Assembly (NCBI RefSeq): GCF_963675165.1
Contig: NC_087380.1
Span: 7,512,517 to 7,576,516, forward strand
From: Halichondria panicea
Taxonomy: Eukaryota > Porifera > Demospongiae > Suberitida > Halichondriidae
Direction: 5' to 3'
Length of the DNA: 64,000 nucleotides
Shown here: positions 15,701-28,400 of the stretch, piece by piece
Layout of the letters: each line of letters opens with the position of its first letter
Numbering within the stretch: position 1 is the first letter of the stretch
Notes under the pieces: model-generated
Databases searched by the model: none
Seen by the model: only the letters and a program-made list of their open reading frames with translations
What the model was told of the DNA's origin: nothing
Program-made: the position numbers and the translations under genes

Positions 15701-17463
15701 AATAAGGATACCCTAATCATAGTGGGGAATTTTTCGTTAGTGAACATTTTGCCCATTTAAATATTTCTTAGTTTTAACAGGATAGTGACGTTGAATCTAT
15801 TGTGGTAGAATAATTTTAATTTTTGGATGATGCTGTATACAAAAATGTCCACCATACGAATATAAGTTATTTCAAAAGACTCCAGCCCTTGACATGATCA
15901 CACCTCAATGAGCAGGACACTTCCATAGATCCGACATTTGATATTGCAGTACTAATTTCATTATCGACATGCAGTTGTATGCTCACACCCTCACACTTCA
16001 CACACACCCTCACACCTCACACACACCCTCACACCTCACACATACCCTCACAGGTATTGCTGGTGGTTCGTTTGGAGCTGGTGCTTGTCTCTCAGCTGGG
16101 ATAAGGGATAAAGACGATCACCTCAATGCAGCAGTGGGTGGGGCTTTGGTCGGATCAGTGTTCGGATTTAAAAGTGAGCTCATTATTCTAATTAAAATTT
16201 GTTTCCGCTCCAATCCTAATTATTCCCCTAAAGCCGACTCTGTTTATTTGAATGTGGTGTAACAAGTGTGCTTTGATCTTGTCCTTACCCCGCCCCCTTT
16301 AGTACCACACCAGCTTATTTGATTGAGCCGTGTAGCTATTAAACAGCTTGCGTGCTAACTAGTCGGCTACAAGTGTGGTTGCGGTGCTAACTATTCAGCT
16401 ACAAGTGTGGTTGCGGTGCTAACTAGCCGGCTACAAGTGTGGTTGCGGTGCTAACACAGGCAGTTACAGCTGTACCTTTAGTCCCCCCCCCCCCTGTGTG
16501 ATTACTGCTGAACTATAGTTTGTACGTGTAGATATTGTTGCTACCAACATTGGTGTACTTTATAAGCCCCCCCTCTTAATCCCCACCCCCTCCTGTGTGA
16601 TTACTGACGTGTACTTATTGTTGCTACAAGCATATGTTGTGTCCTGTTGTTTTGCAACTGAACTACACACAATCTACTGTCTCTAAACGTGATTACTGCA
16701 CATCTCTAATACCTTACCTAGTTAGGTCTGTTAGGTTACAAAAGAACGTCCTGTTGTTCTGTACGCCACCATATGGATAGATTGTATTGTAAGCGTAGGA
16801 AGTGGCGATGATGTGATCCTTAATTCCTGAAATCAGGTCAATACTGAGATTCCTCTTCCGTTTGATAATCGGCTGCTATAGCATTATTCGCATAGTTTGT
16901 GGCAATGGGGCACTTAGGTAGATAGTAAATTTGTTTTGTACTTGGGAAAATGGTCCCGTTACTACAGTGGATTGCAGTGCACTTGCAATAGAGAATTACC
17001 TATACAGCACGACCATAATTATATAGCAATTTCTTCAGTAGCCTAAAATCCTGCATATCTCGCTGTATATAGTGCATGGCTGGTAGTACTCCGTGTAGTT
17101 AAAAGGTCATGTTCAATGAGTGTTCTCAATGGAAGCTGTACATGAAGAGGTCAAAGCGTAGGATGCTGAAGTACATTTCTCTTAAATATATACTTCAGTA
17201 AGTTTTCTGTAGTTGTTAGAACACCCACTTCCCTCAATATTGATACACACACACATCACACTGTCTACCATTACTGATTAGCTTTCTCTCCTCTATATAT
17301 AGATCGTAGCTGGGGCCTTGGTATTGGACTGGCCGTTGGATTCGCTTTCATCATGGGAACTATCAAGTATAGATTTGGCACTTATATACCTCCGCTTCCA
17401 CTGACGTCTGCTAAGGACAGGAGAGGACCACCACCCCTAGACCAAGCCTCCAATGGAGACTGA
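12794..17463 (+). CDS. NDUFA11: Complex I accessory subunit NDUFA11-like (Tim17/22/23 fold)
   Basis: Four exons, 12794-12899, 12963-13073, 16054-16173 and 17303-17463, give 165 residues (human 141). Spliced, it reads AGEDCFGKVITYGGKSAIAG, then an alternating hydrophobic/glycine series, SAGIRDKDDHLNAAVGGALV and GLGIGLAVGFAFIMGTIKYR. The conserved Cys near the N-terminus, the R.K.D..N...GG loop and four predicted membrane helices match NDUFA11 (B14.7), an inner-membrane complex I subunit. Another Tim17-family member is possible but less likely. The proline-rich C-terminal tail (PPLPLTSAKDRRGPPPL) is longer than usual. Intron 2, about 3 kb and very large for this region, holds the 55-bp minisatellite. 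Confidence 0.8.
15103..15698. repeat. 55-bp minisatellite, about 11 units
   Basis: The unit reads GGTAGCTGGTGGTCTGGTCT, then a middle with GCGCTTGCAAGTGGAACCC and an end ATAAGTGTTATT. Units differ at a few recurring positions (tgtgcg/tatgcg, cccg/ccca, ttatt/ttata). Two units are shortened and start GGTAGGTGG. Segments near 15320-15480 and 15480-15641 repeat the same order of three variants, a higher-order repeat of about 160 bp. It lies in NDUFA11 intron 2. Confidence 0.95.
16353..16455. repeat. 32-bp tandem repeat, 3.2 units
   Basis: The unit begins TGCTAACTAGTCGGCTACAA and ends GTGTGGTTGCGG. Three units plus a partial one lie in NDUFA11 intron 3, with single changes in the AGTCGG segment. 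Confidence 0.9.
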
Positions 17464-17899
17464 ATATTTATATAGCTATATATATATATCTGTCACTATG
17501 TCTCACCAATGTTCTGTAGTATTGTTCTAATTGTTATTATAATGCCATGCTTTTTGGTTGGTTGGTCACAGTAATTTATCCAGCCTAATTATGATTGGCT
17601 GTAATTGTACAGTTGTGCAGTGTTTCGTGTGTGGTGGTGCAGGGTGCACTAATGGCTGTAGTAATACACTTGATTAATAGCAGGCATGTTATAATTATCT
17701 CCTTTTTTGGTGACTTATAGGAAGATCCTCCTTCAAGAAGCCAGTCAATAATTATAGCCACTCAATGACCAGGTCCTCCCACACACATCTGTACTTGCAT
17801 GCAGCAGGTTTCAATAGCAGCTATAAATAGGCCCTAGCAGACTATAGCTGTATTCAAGTACTTCTCACCATCTATATACCATACCAAGTGCTGAGCACA
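17464..17899. promoter_or_regulatory. NDUFA11-ADAMTS spacer with TATA box
   Basis: 436 bp. A canonical TATAAATA lies at 17822-17829, 71 bp before the ADAMTS start codon, which would put transcription start near 17850-17860. This is the clearest TATA box among the promoters here and fits a regulated, secreted-protein gene. The rest is AT-rich 3' UTR and spacer without a gene. Confidence 0.6.
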
Positions 17900-20206
17900 A
17901 TGCCATTCAGGAATCTATTGACATTGCTACTTTGTTCTTGCTGCACATTGCAGCTTACAATACTGGCTCCTCTGGACAATGGTAAAAATAGTAATGCTTT
18001 TAATATAGCTAGCTAGCTAAGAATTTTGCATGAGAATGATACCTACTGACTTCAATTTATGATTGCATTTTTTCACTATATTCTATTTTTTTGCTGGCTG
18101 CAGATTTAAACAGGGAGTTAACTTACCCCAGTGTAGTGGATGACCATGGCAACCATCTTAGTTACGATGTAACTGCAGTAGATTCTCACCGGCACAGAAG
18201 AAACGCTCAAGCAAACGACGCTCGAACATATTTTAAAATTGATGCATTTGGAGAGTCACTCATTCTCAATGTATCTCTCTCCACTGATTTTATTCACACT
18301 GATGCAAATATTGTCGAGTATGTCCACTCCAATGGGAACTCAACCGTGCACACGTCCGTGCAAAGTGCCTGTCATCACGTAGGTCATGTGCAGTCTGTGA
18401 GCGATCTGATTGGTGGAGACAAGGTTGCCGGGGGAGATAGCGGACAATGGGTCTCAGTCAGTAGCTGCAGGGGATTGGTGAGTGCAGTAATTTCTTAATG
18501 TGAGCTTACATTATTAGTTTGTCTATGAGCCAATATTTTGCTCACTGTTTTTTAATTGTGTTATTGTTTTTTGAATCTCTTCTTTTGTTTATAATCTCCA
18601 AACAAAAGCACTTGTTATTCACAACTTTGTGCATGATGAATCTTCTACATGCAGCGTGGAGTCATAGCGACGCAGTCTGGTTACATGTTTATAGAGCCAG
18701 TGATGTCACATGATGTCACAGAGGGTCCAAGGCAACACACTGTCTACAAGAACACTGAGACTGGCAAGTGCACCACTCCACAAGGTGTGCAGCCCACGCA
18801 CATGTACATGTATGACCAGGATAACTGTCTGTACAAATATAACGTATACACGTTACTATTAAATTTGTATTTTTGCCAAATATTAAACCAATAACAATAC
18901 ATGTATGTACAATGTATGTGCAGTCGTTCATGACTGTATTGGCTTGTTTGCTTGCTCTTCAATCTTATTGGCTACGTATCTTAATTAAATACTGAAACAT
19001 GCTTACAGTGTATTTTTACATCACCAGACCCCCTGGAGAGTGCAGCTGTTCCAGTCAGGACCTCCCACCAAGACCCCCCGGAGAGTGCAGCTGTTCCTGC
19101 TGGGACCCCCCACCAAGACAGGCTCAAACGAAGCGTCCTGGCCTCGGACATCACTATAGAAATGGCTGTAGTTGCTGACAAGAGCATGTTAGAGGCATAC
19201 GGACGTGAGGACCTCGAGGCATTCCTGTTCACCGTCATGGGTGTGGTGAGTGTTGTTACCTCCTGCAGTGGGTGGAGTAGGTGGAGTGGGCGTATAGTGT
19301 ATAGTTACGTACCTCCTGCAGTGTGGGTGGAGTGGGCATATTGTGTATAGTTACGTACCTTCTACAGTGTGGGTGTGGGGGGCGTGGTGAGTGTTGTTAC
19401 CTCCTGCAGTGTGGGTGGGGTGGGCGTACTATCAACACTAACTACACCCCTGAATCAGCTGATTTGGTTAACTATAGGTGGTCAATGAAACATGACTATG
19501 TAATCAAATAATAAACTAATGTCATTATAAAATATACACGCGTACGTATGTGTACATAGCTCCAAATTATAAATCTCGAGTGCTCAATGGAGCTGTAGGC
19601 TTGTTTGATGGTTTCTTGTCTCCTCCTGTCACTAACTTTCTTGACTGCCCGTGTCTCCAACACTCTTCACACCAACCTCTGTCCCTCATGCAGGTCCATC
19701 ACTTGTATGGTGATCCGAGCATTGGTCACTTCATCAATGTAGTGCTGGTCAGAACCATCATCCTGGAGGAGCGAATGGTGAGTGGGATAGTAGGTGCTTT
19801 TGAATATTACCTACATGTACATACATGTGCATGTGTCTTAATCTAGAATCCATATAGTTCATGCCAGCCTCTGTTATTGTGTGTCTGTGTGTGTCTGTGT
19901 ACACAACATATTGATGTTTATACTGAGTCTACTGTTGATTGCGTTATCTTAAAGCACGTAACATAATACGCTTATTCAATTGGATTAAGCAACTTTAGAG
20001 CATGACATGCAATCAACAACATTTGGTAATTGATATGAGAATTAGACTTATACTAATTCGCGTGTGCATGAACGGAACCAGTTCCTTGAAAGCTCGTGTG
20101 TTGTGTGTTTATACTACCAAATAATTCGTAAAATGTCCTAGAAATATCCCCACCGTTTCCGTAATTAATTTATACTAATGCCACACACACACACCACACA
20201 TACACA

Positions 20207-20259
<53 letters not shown>

Positions 20260-23200
20260 ACACAGTTTTCATCAAACGACAACGGCCATCGTATGTTGGA
20301 TGATTTCTGCAGTTGGCAACAATCTCTTAAGGAGGACGGAGGGGCACGCTTTGACATGGCTGTCATGGTAACCAAGAATGAAATATGTGAAGCTAACGGT
20401 CTTAACTGCGGCACTCTAGGTGAGCTCTAGCTATGTGCTTACGTAGTATTAAAAGTCAATTATGTACGTATAAATTTGGCTATGTTAATGATGTGCTCCC
20501 CCGCCCCCTCCATCAGGAATGGCTGACATCAGCAGTGTGTGTAGCGGGAAGAGGAGCTGCAACGTGAACAAGGACACAGGACTCAGCACATCCTTCACCA
20601 TAGCACACGAGCTGGGGCACAAGTGAGTTACACCCACCCCCTCCAATCAATGGTTTGGGAACTCTTTCAGCTGCTATAACTTGAATTCCGTGGGTTCAAT
20701 TTGAACAATTTTATGATTTTCTGAAAGCTTAAAAAGAGACCTTTCAAATGGTATCATCAAAGTTCATATTTGGGAGATGATAGAATTTCGATTTCAGCCA
20801 AATACCATGGATAATAGCCCATGGTCCAAGGGCGAAAAATGAGAAATTATGGCCTCAATCAAATTTTGGATTTAAACACATCATTTGAAAGGTATTTTTA
20901 CGAGCTTTCAGGAAATCATAAAATTTTTTAGATACGATCAACAGTTTGAAAGTTATGGCCATTGAAAGATGTTCAACTACAGTTTAATCAAACATCCACA
21001 CCCTCTCACTCCCGCCCACACACACACACACACCCTCACAGCCTTGGTCTTCGTCACGATGGTGACCCCCAGGCTCGCTGCTCCTCTGACCCCCTCTACC
21101 TCATGGCCCCAACATTTGCCGAGTCACTCAACCCTCACATGTGGTCATCGTGTTCCAGAGAACAACTTACTAAACTACTTAGGTATGTCAGTATAGCAAC
21201 GTTGTATGTTTAATTTGGTAGCTATCTTTGGGAGACCATAACTTGAGTCTAGAGCATTTGAGAACAGTAGCTCTTAGGATGGTCTGTCAGATGGTTTGCT
21301 TATAGATGTGTAACTTTTCGGCACTTTAACCAAATCTATGGATCCTCATACAGTGATAAAGACCAAGTGTCCTGTCTACTTGACAAACCTGGTTCGGTTC
21401 AGTACCAGTTCTCAGGCAGTCCCATTCTGCATGGAATGGAGTACACACCCACTGAGCAGTGCAGACTGCAAGCTGGCACCAACAGCACTGAGCATTGCCC
21501 TGGAATGGAGGTACACTATTTAGTGTTTCTGGATGTGTTGGATTGCTGACTGGACTATAGGCTTATAGTGGAGTGCATAATTCATGTGTTTGTATATTGA
21601 TAATGTGTTCTCTATATTATAGCTGTAATTGAGCTGTCTACCTATTGAGGTATTGAATAGCCACCAGTGTTTATCCCTACCCCCCCCCCTCACTCAGAAT
21701 GATTGCCGATATCTCTGGTGTCGACCATCTGATCGTTCCTCTGAATGTGCCCACAAGCACAGTCCCCCTGCCCCCGGGACTGCCTGTACTTTGACCTCTG
21801 GAGGAGAGGGAGTGTGCTATCAGGGGGCGTGTCAAGAGTATAGTCATGTGATAGATCCGAGGGATGGTGGCTGGGGGGAGTGGAGAGAGTGGAGCGTGTG
21901 CTCTCGTACGTGTGGGATGGGTGTGCAGTACAGCGAGAGGAAGTGTGACTCACCAATGTAAGTGGGGGTGGGAGGTGGGTGGAGTCTAACTGTATTATTG
22001 CTAGTAGCACTTATTTACGACTTTGCTTTACTAAGCAGATTACCGCATGCTTGGAATATATCTAAGTTTTCAGAAATTCATAAAATTTTTAGAATTTACA
22101 GAGCCAACTCTAGTAATTCATGTTGCTTTATATAGCTTTATATATATATACACTGTACATGTACAGTAGCAATATAGTAATATAGCGAGATTGGGTTAGT
22201 GTTGACCCTCCTCCCCTCTCCATCCTCCAGACCTGCTAATGGTGGACGATGGTGCTCTGGTCCTAAGAGACGGTACAATGTGTGTCACCCGGAGGACTGT
22301 CCCCCCTCCCAAGAGAGCTACAGGGACACCCTCTGTCGGCAGGACCCTCCCAACCAGCACTACACCTCCTGGAAATCTGCCAGTCTAGGTACAGTACAGA
22401 CTACTAACAAAATCGAAAAATCGAAACAAAATTTGCGTAAAATACTTACCGTATAGAGCTATCAAAGAGCTACACAAAACATATTTTTAAACTGCAATCC
22501 CAACCATTTTGAGCAATTTTTTAAGTGACAACTCTTTTTTTTTACAGCTGTCATCAATTATCAGAAGCTGGACATGTGTTATTCGCATTGTGAAACGCCT
22601 ACACGCGACTATATACACAGCGTCATGCATCGCCTTGACGATGGAGCTCCATGCCGTACTGACGAATCACGAGGAGTGTGTGTTCAGGGACACTGTGAGG
22701 CTGTGAGCTGTGGGGGCGTGCTCGGTGTGGACGCGTACAGGGACGAGTGTGGTGTGTGGTGTGGGCGGGGAGACAGCTGTGTGAGGGTCTCCGGAATATT
22801 CAACAATATCACACAACCAAAAAGTGAGTCATAATAATTATTGGAATTACATAATTATATTGGGTGTTGTACAATTTTGTGGGCGCATAATATCCTTTAT
22901 GTCAAACTACAATTTAATAAACATTTTACTCTAATGCACATCATGTGAGACTACTATTCATGTACATACATTAGAATTTTTATATACGTAAGTCAAATTT
23001 GATTTCTAATTTTATAGATTTACTACCAATTCCACAGCTAGATTACTATTATTACGTTCCACTTCCACAGATTACTATTACTACGAGGCTGTGTTCATAC
23101 CGGAGGGATCTACCAACATCAAGGTGGAAGAAGTAACTCCTTCCACTAACAACTACGTTACCATCGACGGAACTGAATCAAAAATCGAGAAATTCAACCT

Positions 23201-25224
23201 AGTAGTCCGAAGAGAAGGCGTCTCTAACATGTTCTTTGCGGACAGTACCTGGATGTACGGTCGAGTGCAGGGCAGCCCCGAGTATTTCACAACTGAAGGT
23301 CCGATTAACGAAGGGATACTAGTGTATGTACTGGCAAACTCAACGTATGGTGGAGTCCGATACACATTCTCGGTACCGGAATCAAAACTTGATGAATTGA
23401 GACATCCAGTTTATCGCTGGAAAACTGGAGAATGGGGTACTTGCGAGGCAGACTGTGGGTGGGGCTTACGCACTAGAACTGTATACTGTGTCCGTGTTTC
23501 TAATAATACATCCGGGGGTGATGTTATCGCTGATCCTTTCTTGTGTGATCCAGCTTCTAAACCAATGAGCCAAGATCGTTGCTATACTGAAGACTGCGTG
23601 TATGATTGGCGTGTGGATAGTTGGAGCGAGTGTAATAGCACATGTGGTAGTGGACATCAATCTAGAAAAGTTTCTTGCGAATGGACAAGACGAAACGGTG
23701 TCAAAGAGATTGTGAATTCTACTCATTGTGAGTTGGGCATTAAACCGCTCTCATTTACAACTTGTCATGTGACGTGTACGTACGAATGGGCTGCATCTGA
23801 ATGGAGTGATTGCGACGTCATATGTGGCAATGGCGATCAGACTAGGACCGTGGATTGCAATCAAATAGATGGAGATGGAATTATCTTGAAAGTAGACGAG
23901 TCATACTGCGCCAAAGACACGAGGCCAGAGCTTGTGCGTACGTGCCAGCAACCAGACTGTGTATACGTGTGGACACCTACACAATGGAGTGAGTGCAGCT
24001 CTGAATGTGGTGTCGGTGATCAACAGAGAAGCGTGTTGTGCCACTGGGATAAAGGAGTACTCGGTAGACAAACGGTCAGTGAGGACTTCTGTGATGCCAG
24101 TTTTAAACCTGTGTTGTCACAAAGTTGCTATTTGTATGATTGTGTGTACGGCTGGACTGTTAACCAATGGAGTGGATGCAGTGTGACTGTTTGCGGAGAC
24201 GGTATTCAGGAAAGAACGGTAATTTGTGAATGGACTAAAAGAAACGGAGAACGACTAACCGTACTAAATAGCAACTGCCGCTCTAGAGAACCTGTTTCCA
24301 CACAAGCTTGTCACGTTGACTGTATATACGAGTGGAGTGTGTCACAGTGGGGCAGCTGCACTGGACTGTGTGGAGAGGGGGTGGAGAAAAGAGACATAGA
24401 TTGTCAGTGGATAAAGACAGAAGAACTCAAAGAACAAGTTAGCGATGTCCACTGTGCGCCCATCTCTAAGCCAGCTTCTTCAAGAGCGTGTGAGCTCCAG
24501 AAATGCCGATATAGCTGGCTGACTAAAGAGTGGGCGGAGTGTGATGTTGAGTGTGGTGAAGGTTGGAAACAACGAGAGGTCGTGTGTCAGTGGGAGGACC
24601 TCTTGATCAGCGGAGGATACAGTATGGGAGAGGCTCTAGTGGAAGATGAGATGTGTGGAGAACAACTGAGACCTGAGGATCTGGTGATCTGCCACGCCCC
24701 TCAAGCATGTCCACAGTGGCACACTTCTACGGACTGGTCAAAGGTGAGGGGGCAGTTTGTTAAAGGCTCAGTCAGTAAGGGCTTTAGTTTTTTAGTTTTT
24801 TCCTACTAATGTATTGTCCTAAAGCCATGGGAAATTTGCATTGAATAAATAGGCTACTTAAAAATCATAAAATTGTTGAATTTGTATCACCAAAACTCTA
24901 GTTACTGAGCCGTGAAACACACTCAAAATACGATTAGATTTCCCCATGGATCTGTCACTATAATTATGCGCTGACTCCTCCCTTCAGTGCTCGGTGTGCG
25001 GGGTAACAGGAACACAGTCACGCTCTATAGAATGTCGGGACTCCAGTGGAGCTATAGTTGACCACACCTCCTGTTCCTCGGAGGAACGTCCCACAGAGGA
25101 ACAAGAGTGCACTGAAGAGTGTCCGCCACCTTGCGAGGACTTGTTATCAGATTGCCAATTCTATCCCAAATCATTCTGTCGTTACCAGAACATAAAGACA
25201 TCATGTTGTGTACTTTGTTCATAG
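17900..25224 (+). CDS. Secreted ADAMTS-like metalloprotease with nine thrombospondin repeats
   Basis: Fourteen exons: 17900-17981, 18104-18477, 18655-18784, 19028-19245, 19694-19777, 20266-20419, 20517-20622, 21042-21182, 21354-21510, 21698-21957, 22231-22388, 22548-22823, 23071-24743 and 24988-25224; 1349 residues. Order: signal peptide ([10 protein letters not shown]), propeptide, furin site RLKR near residue 230, reprolysin domain with zinc site HELGHNLGLRHD formed across the exon 7/8 join (near 378-389) and Met-turn YLMAP, disintegrin-like part, first thrombospondin repeat ([14 protein letters not shown]), cysteine-rich region, spacer, eight more thrombospondin repeats and a terminal six-Cys PLAC-like module. 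All zinc ligands are present, so it should be an active matrix protease. Repeats 2-8 sit in one 1.67-kb exon. An AATAAA at 25341 fits the 3' end. It cannot be assigned to a vertebrate ADAMTS number. Confidence 0.92.
19028..19117 (+). repeat. 45-bp in-frame duplication in ADAMTS propeptide
   Basis: Two consecutive copies of a 15-residue unit ([15 protein letters not shown] and [15 protein letters not shown]) open exon 4, just before the furin site. The DNA copies differ at a handful of bases. Confidence 0.9.
19239..19430 (+). repeat. Tandem repeat copying the ADAMTS exon 4 splice donor
   Basis: The boundary GTGGTGAGTGTTGTTACCTC at 19242-19261 recurs at about 19385-19404. Between and after them lie shorter copies built on GTTACGTACCTCCTGCAGTG and GGGTGGAGTGGGC. 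The repeat therefore carries the 5' splice site of exon 4 into the intron. Confidence 0.8.
20181..20265. repeat. CA microsatellite forming the ADAMTS exon 6 acceptor
   Basis: About 85 bp of CA repeat runs directly into CACACAG at the exon boundary (exon starts 20266). There is no pyrimidine run, so the CA repeat occupies the polypyrimidine-tract position. Confidence 0.9.
20665..20970. repeat. Foldback repeat, complete copy in ADAMTS intron 7
   Basis: Starts with CAGCTGCTATAACTTGAATT and TTTATGATTTTCTGAAAGCT, has the centre TACCATGGATAATAGCCCATGG, and ends with ACGAGCTTTCAGGAAATCAT and AAAGTTATGGCCATTGAAAG. The centre is in the opposite orientation to the CENPC copy. Confidence 0.85.
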
Positions 25225-25442
25225 CAATACTGGTATTTATATTAATATTAATTAAATTAATTATTATTTTTAATCAATCAATTTGCACTTATATAATATA
25301 TTTTTGTGATCCAATTCATCATTGTCAAAAAATTACAGATAATAAATTATTTGGTAAACTAATTAAAATGTTATTGTTCATTTCTTCTTCCTATAAATGG
25401 GAGAGAAATATTGAAATAATTGGCATGATAAGCCACACCCAC

Positions 25443-28400
25443 TTACTCTCCCTTCTTCCATGATTGAGAACGCTCTGAGAACTTTTGATGAACTTTGGAC
25501 TTTGACGATCTTTTAGACTCTTTAGAATTATCGTGAGGATTGAACACCTTCACCTCTCGGCCTGTGTGGTGTGTATAGTGTGGGGGCGTATGATGTGTGT
25601 GTGTGTGTGTAGGGTGGGGTAAAAGTACAGTACTATATACCTTGTTTAGCAAACTTTGTGTAATCTGAGCCCTCATACTGGAAGGGAGTCAGTTCTCCTT
25701 CAGGCGCTTCCCTCTTGCCAGTCGATTTCTTCTTCTTCTTGGGAGGGGGGCTTTCGTCACCCCCCATAGCCTCCACACCCCCAGACTCCATACCCCCAGA
25801 CTCCACATCCTCCCTCCCCTGCACACGGTCAAGCACTTGTACAACACAGAGCACACACAGCACACTACTAGTACAGTACACTTAAACCGGACACTGCAGA
25901 GATGTGCCCACACACATTGGTCTAACCACTCAGAGACTATAATAACACTACTACATGTATAGGTAAACAAATCAGGCGACCTAGATTACTGCATAATAAT
26001 TATATAAAAGAGGAAAATTTGTGAGATTGAGGATTGAAAAAGCCACCACTTTGAAAATGCTGGACACACCCCTATGACAGTGGACTGTAATATCTTAGAG
26101 CTCACCATTTCCCTAACAGAAAGCTTTTTCTTTTTTCCATTTGACTTCTTAACCTTTCCCTCTACGGCACTGGGGGGCGTGGCCACGAGGGACGTACTGT
26201 TGAGAGGGAATTCCCCCACTGGCGGTGGTAGCTCGGGCGCTGTACTATGCATAGCAAACACTTGATTCCTTGTCATTGCCTGAGGCTCCACGAACTGTGT
26301 CAGGAAGATGACATGCAGAAATCATTATATTTTCACTGCAATAGTACTAGAAACTCACATACTTTACAGATCGAATACAAAATATTTATACAATATAATA
26401 TAAATATGTATAAGAAGCCAATACTGCAGTACATGTACAAATGCCAAGAATGCTGAATCTCCATAATTATAATTATAAGACACAAAAGTTACTAAAACCC
26501 ACTCACTCTACTCAGTATGTTGGGGAATGACAGCAGTATCTCCTCACACTTGTCTCTCATCTCCTTGGTTACGGTGACTGGCTCCCCCTGCGTGTATAAC
26601 CAGTACTACATAGCGGGGAATTTCACTTGGTTGTATGAAACACCAACCAAGCTTACTCTAAATATTCGTACAGCTCAGGATAGGACGCAGAACCTCTTGT
26701 ACATAATAATTTCGCTTAATATTCTAAATACGAAAATTTGGACCATACAGAAATGACCTGCTATACGGTAGATATTGGTCCTCACCTTGAAGGCGGTCAG
26801 TACGGGCTCGGCTCTTGCTACAGGAGGGCCGTGGATCTTGATCCTAACCCGTCGTACTTCACACTGAGAGTCGGGCCGTGGAGGTTCAGTGCGTGGGGGC
26901 GTGGCTGTTGAGGGGAGGAGCTTCATTATGTGTGTGTGTGTGTGTGTGTGTGTGGGGAGGGGGCGTATTTACCTGTTTCATCCTCCTTAGAAAAACCAGA
27001 AACTGTAGGCAGCTGTGAGATAAGAAAACAAAAAGTAACAATTTCATGCTGCACACAGGGACTGGCACTTACTATACTTGTGAGTGGAGTGCTCCTCGCT
27101 TTTTGTACTTGCATGTTCACTTCCTGTACTTGTTGTCGTAGCATGGTGGGGATCGGGTTACAACATGCCAACACTCCCTGAGGGTCTCGTGGGAGTATCT
27201 CTGAGATCTGGAACAACATGTGATTGGGTAGAACGTAACCTGTACTCTCGTCCTCGGCCCTGGCTAGATCATCCCTCCACTTGTAGATCAGCTGGAGGCA
27301 GTGCAGCTGTGTGTGTGTGGGTGGTGTGTGGGTGTGTGTATGCGTGTGTGTGGGGGGGAGGGGCATTGACTGTAAAATACAAAATAAATCTCATGCAAAC
27401 CTGCTGAGAGTTGAAGTGTCTCTTATGCTTATAGTAGAGCTTGAGGTAACTGTCCCTAGTGACAGTTGGCTTTACGTATGGCATGCCACAGAGAGCCTGG
27501 CTGTTGTCCAGCACCAACCTCACGAGGTTGTCCCTCTTATTACCACGTCTAATTAGCTCGTTAGACATTCTGTCGTAGACGTAGAGCAGATAATGAGTGT
27601 CCTCGCGAGCATACTTAACCATCTCAGATGGGAGGGGCCTGCAAGAAAAGGGGCAGGGCTAATACTGAGCTGGAAATATATTTAACAAACAAAATCTCAT
27701 ACAGGTCAAGTAGAAAAGGCATTTGTGAATCATTTTCTGAAAACAGACCACTCAAATGGGGATACGCTGGATAATAGAATTTAACTCGCTAGATAATTTG
27801 ACATTTTGAGAGCCTTAATCAATTCAAAAATCCAAAAATTGCCCTCTACCTTATTCTCCAGTCTGCTAGCTGGAACTGTTTGTTGGCTTCCACACCGCAG
27901 CAGTACTGCAGGAGGTAGGCCAGTGAGTACCGTGGCAACCCGAGGGCCCTGCTAGCCTGCCCTGTGTCAAACATGTTGACAATGTAGAGTCCAAAGTCAC
28001 GTTGTAACCATTGGATATCCATGTCAGCCCCGTGTAGCACCTGTGTGTGGGTGGGTGGGGCAAGGGGTGTGGTTAGGAGGTGTGGCCAAGCAGGAATACA
28101 ATACGTATTTATAGTGTTTGCCCTTGGGCCCATAACTTTAGCTCCGTTGGTCCATTTTATGATTTTTTTAAAGCATACAATGAGCTCGTTAAGACAGTGT
28201 CTTAAAATCAAAAGTATATTTTGGGCATAAAATACCATTGCATGCCACTAACCTTGACAATGCGTGGGTTGGTGAACGGATCCAGGAGAATGTGCATGTG
28301 ATGACGTAGCTCTAGTACGTCTACCAGGTAGTCATGACAACGAGTCGACACTTGCATGAGGCACACAAAACCAGTGTACGAGCGATAAGAATGATGCTAT

